Below, in pieces: positions 62,239-64,000 of a stretch of DNA of 64,000 bases. The notes beneath the pieces were generated by a model. It did no database searches. It was not told the DNA's origin and was given only the letters and a program-made list of their open reading frames with translations. The DNA is from Caprimulgus europaeus (Eukaryota; Chordata; Aves; Caprimulgiformes; Caprimulgidae). A program made the translations under genes and the position numbers. Numbering within the stretch: position 1 is the first letter of the stretch; every line of letters begins with the position of its first letter. Location: assembly GCA_907165065.1 (NCBI GenBank), contig OU015530.1, forward strand, positions 47,725,465-47,789,464, written 5' to 3'.

Positions 62239-64000
62239 AAGAACAAATAAAACATCCCTCTGTTGCTAAAAGACATGAAAAAATCAGCACTGTGTAAACT
62301 TAAAAAGCACATCTCATCTGATCAGAACTTGCTTGTTCTTCAAGCTCTCAAAGCAAGCACCTCCTCAGGGTCCACCTCTCCTAAAGGGACTGCAGACAGG
62401 ACAGTTGAAAGAGTCTGAGACACTTTTAATAAATTACTAACTTAAGAGAAAATGCCATTACCCCAACTTGGAGATGTAAATGTGGCAAAGGTGTATAGGA
62501 TCAGATCTCTCTGTCCTCAATTCACAGCTTTCCGATTTTTACAGGACACACCATGTTTGCACAGTACAGTTCCATGGCACTATCTATGTCACCCTGTGAC
62601 AGATGTTGCCATTGCTAGAAACAGGCCATCGGCTCTGTGCTGTGTTTGTAAGGCCTCAGGACTGAGGCTTGATAAGTTTGCTGTGTCTGAACTCCTGACC
62701 TGCCTGGAGCGTTATTTTCCCTGGTTTAGCTGTGACAGCAAATTCTCTAATTGACCAAGTAGCTATGGCTAATTTGTTTTACTTTTGTTTATCTTTGTGT
62801 GGTACAACCATAGCTTTATATAGATAGCCGTAACAAGCAGTTATGCTGTGTAGAATAAGATATTTATGGATCTAACAGAATGAGGTCATGCAGAGAAATG
62901 CAGACTGGGTGTGATAGCAGAGGCCTTGGTAGAGGGAGACACAGGATGGGCACAGAGGCATGCAGGCGTGCTTGTCTTAGTGCATAATGGCCAGAAAAGT
63001 GGGAATATATTACTTTGTTTTGCTTTTAATCCTTGTTCAGTAATCCCAGCATATTATGCCCTTAACATTAAAAATATAAATCCTGATAAGCTGGTTTGAT
63101 TGAAGGTGATCTAGAATTCTGTTCTGCTTCAGTGTTGGACTAGATGGGAATAAAGTCAGGTGAAACAAATGTTTGTTTGGTATTAATGAACAAAAATATC
63201 CCCTACTTTGGCATAAGAAAAATAAAACCTGAATACCAAATTGTTGTATATTTTTCTTTCTAGTCTACCATTATGTATGGACCACAGCTTTAAATTCCAG
63301 CGCTAGTCCTCATTATGTCTGAAATGACATAGTTCTATTGGTATAACTCTCCCACCTTTCGTAGGAACAGGGATGAGAAATTTGTCTTAATTACATAGTT
63401 TTAAGTCAGAGCAGTACTTCTAGTATCTCAGTTATGTTAGCCAAGACATCCCAGGGTCTGAAAGAGCGCAAGAGGTTATTAGTTCTTCTTTGGGGTCCTA
63501 AATTGGTACAGATGTGAGATACCCACAGTGTGGTTCAGTATCTGCTATGTCTCTGGCATGGCCCTGAAATCCTCCCCCACATGAGTCTGAATACAGCTGG
63601 GCAGGCAATGTGGCTTCAGCTGAACTCTACACTAATCAGGCTTTCAAATGAAGATGGAGCATAATTAAAGTCAGTGTAAAATTACCCAGAAGGCAGTAAC
63701 ACATTTTAACAGGCTGTAGCTTTTTAGCATTGATATCATAAAAAAGTATGTTTTCTCCTTAGGGGTGCAAACCCGGAAGGTGTTTGATCTGACCTAGCTG
63801 GGTAGGCACATGACCTCGAAAAAGATGTGCTATGCCTTGCAGAATTCAGCTATAAGGCATGAAAACATGTTTGTGCTTCTTTCTGTTTCTCTGCCACAGA
63901 CACCAGCCTGGCTTGTGGCCTCAACTCACACACAGAGAACAGCAGCAGAAAATAATAATTGTGTTCTGCAGAGGCAGCAGTGCAATAATCTTGCTTTGAA
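62239..64000. other. Non-coding stretch to window end
   Basis: No gene or repeat identified. The open frame 62452-62754 (100 codons) has no recognised motif. A lone TTGGACTAGATGG near 63135 recalls the CR1 3' UTR but lacks the flanking signature and tail. Confidence 0.5.

Noticed and set aside
63125-63165. TTGGACTAGATGG as a further CR1 3' end
   Set aside because: Only about 13 bases match. The following CCTTCCAACC-type segment and the 8-bp tail are missing.

Overview
The window looks like AT-rich, non-coding bird nuclear DNA, either intergenic or deep intronic. The bird assignment rests on the repeats. There are several CR1 LINE copies with the avian-type 8-bp 3' tail (ATTCTRTG)n. There are also three solo LTRs that resemble LTR families abundant in bird genomes, two of them sharing one family and carrying perfect 5-bp target-site duplications. 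I see no complete cellular protein-coding gene, no rRNA or tRNA gene, no CRISPR array and nothing bacterial. The only long reading frames with recognisable protein content are the reverse-transcriptase parts of two CR1 copies.

Layout. 1-11.8 kb: unique AT-rich DNA with short simple repeats, one possible MIR-like relic and blocks that look like conserved non-coding elements. 11.8-12.4 kb: solo LTR, minus strand, TSD GCCAT. 13.4 kb: short CR1 3' end. 19.0 kb: old repeat with an inverted-repeat core. 19.1-21.5 kb: long 5'-truncated CR1 with a broken ORF2 and an in-frame duplicated C-terminal module. 21.5-34.0 kb: mostly unique DNA with a MIR-like relic and an AT/GATA microsatellite. 34.0-35.1 kb: a second type of solo LTR (about 1.1 kb) with an internal tandem array. 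36.0-36.3 kb: a doubtful exon-like segment on the minus strand. 43.1-43.4 kb: CR1 3' fragment. 46.0-47.4 kb: a younger-looking CR1 with about 422 open codons through its stop codon. 53.8-54.5 kb: a strongly decayed CR1 on the minus strand. 61.5-62.2 kb: second copy of the first LTR family, plus strand, TSD TTCTT, with an ATT array of about 34 units inside it. The last 1.8 kb holds nothing I can name.

No genes here work together as a pathway. The history that can be read is one of transposition: CR1 copies of different ages made by target-primed reverse transcription, and retroviral insertions reduced to solo LTRs by LTR-LTR recombination. I did not find a previously undescribed biological system. 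The most checkable observations are the in-frame duplicated CR1 module, the microsatellite grown inside one of two sister LTRs, the inverted repeat at the 5' junction of the young CR1, and the splice-acceptor-like open segment near 36.3 kb.
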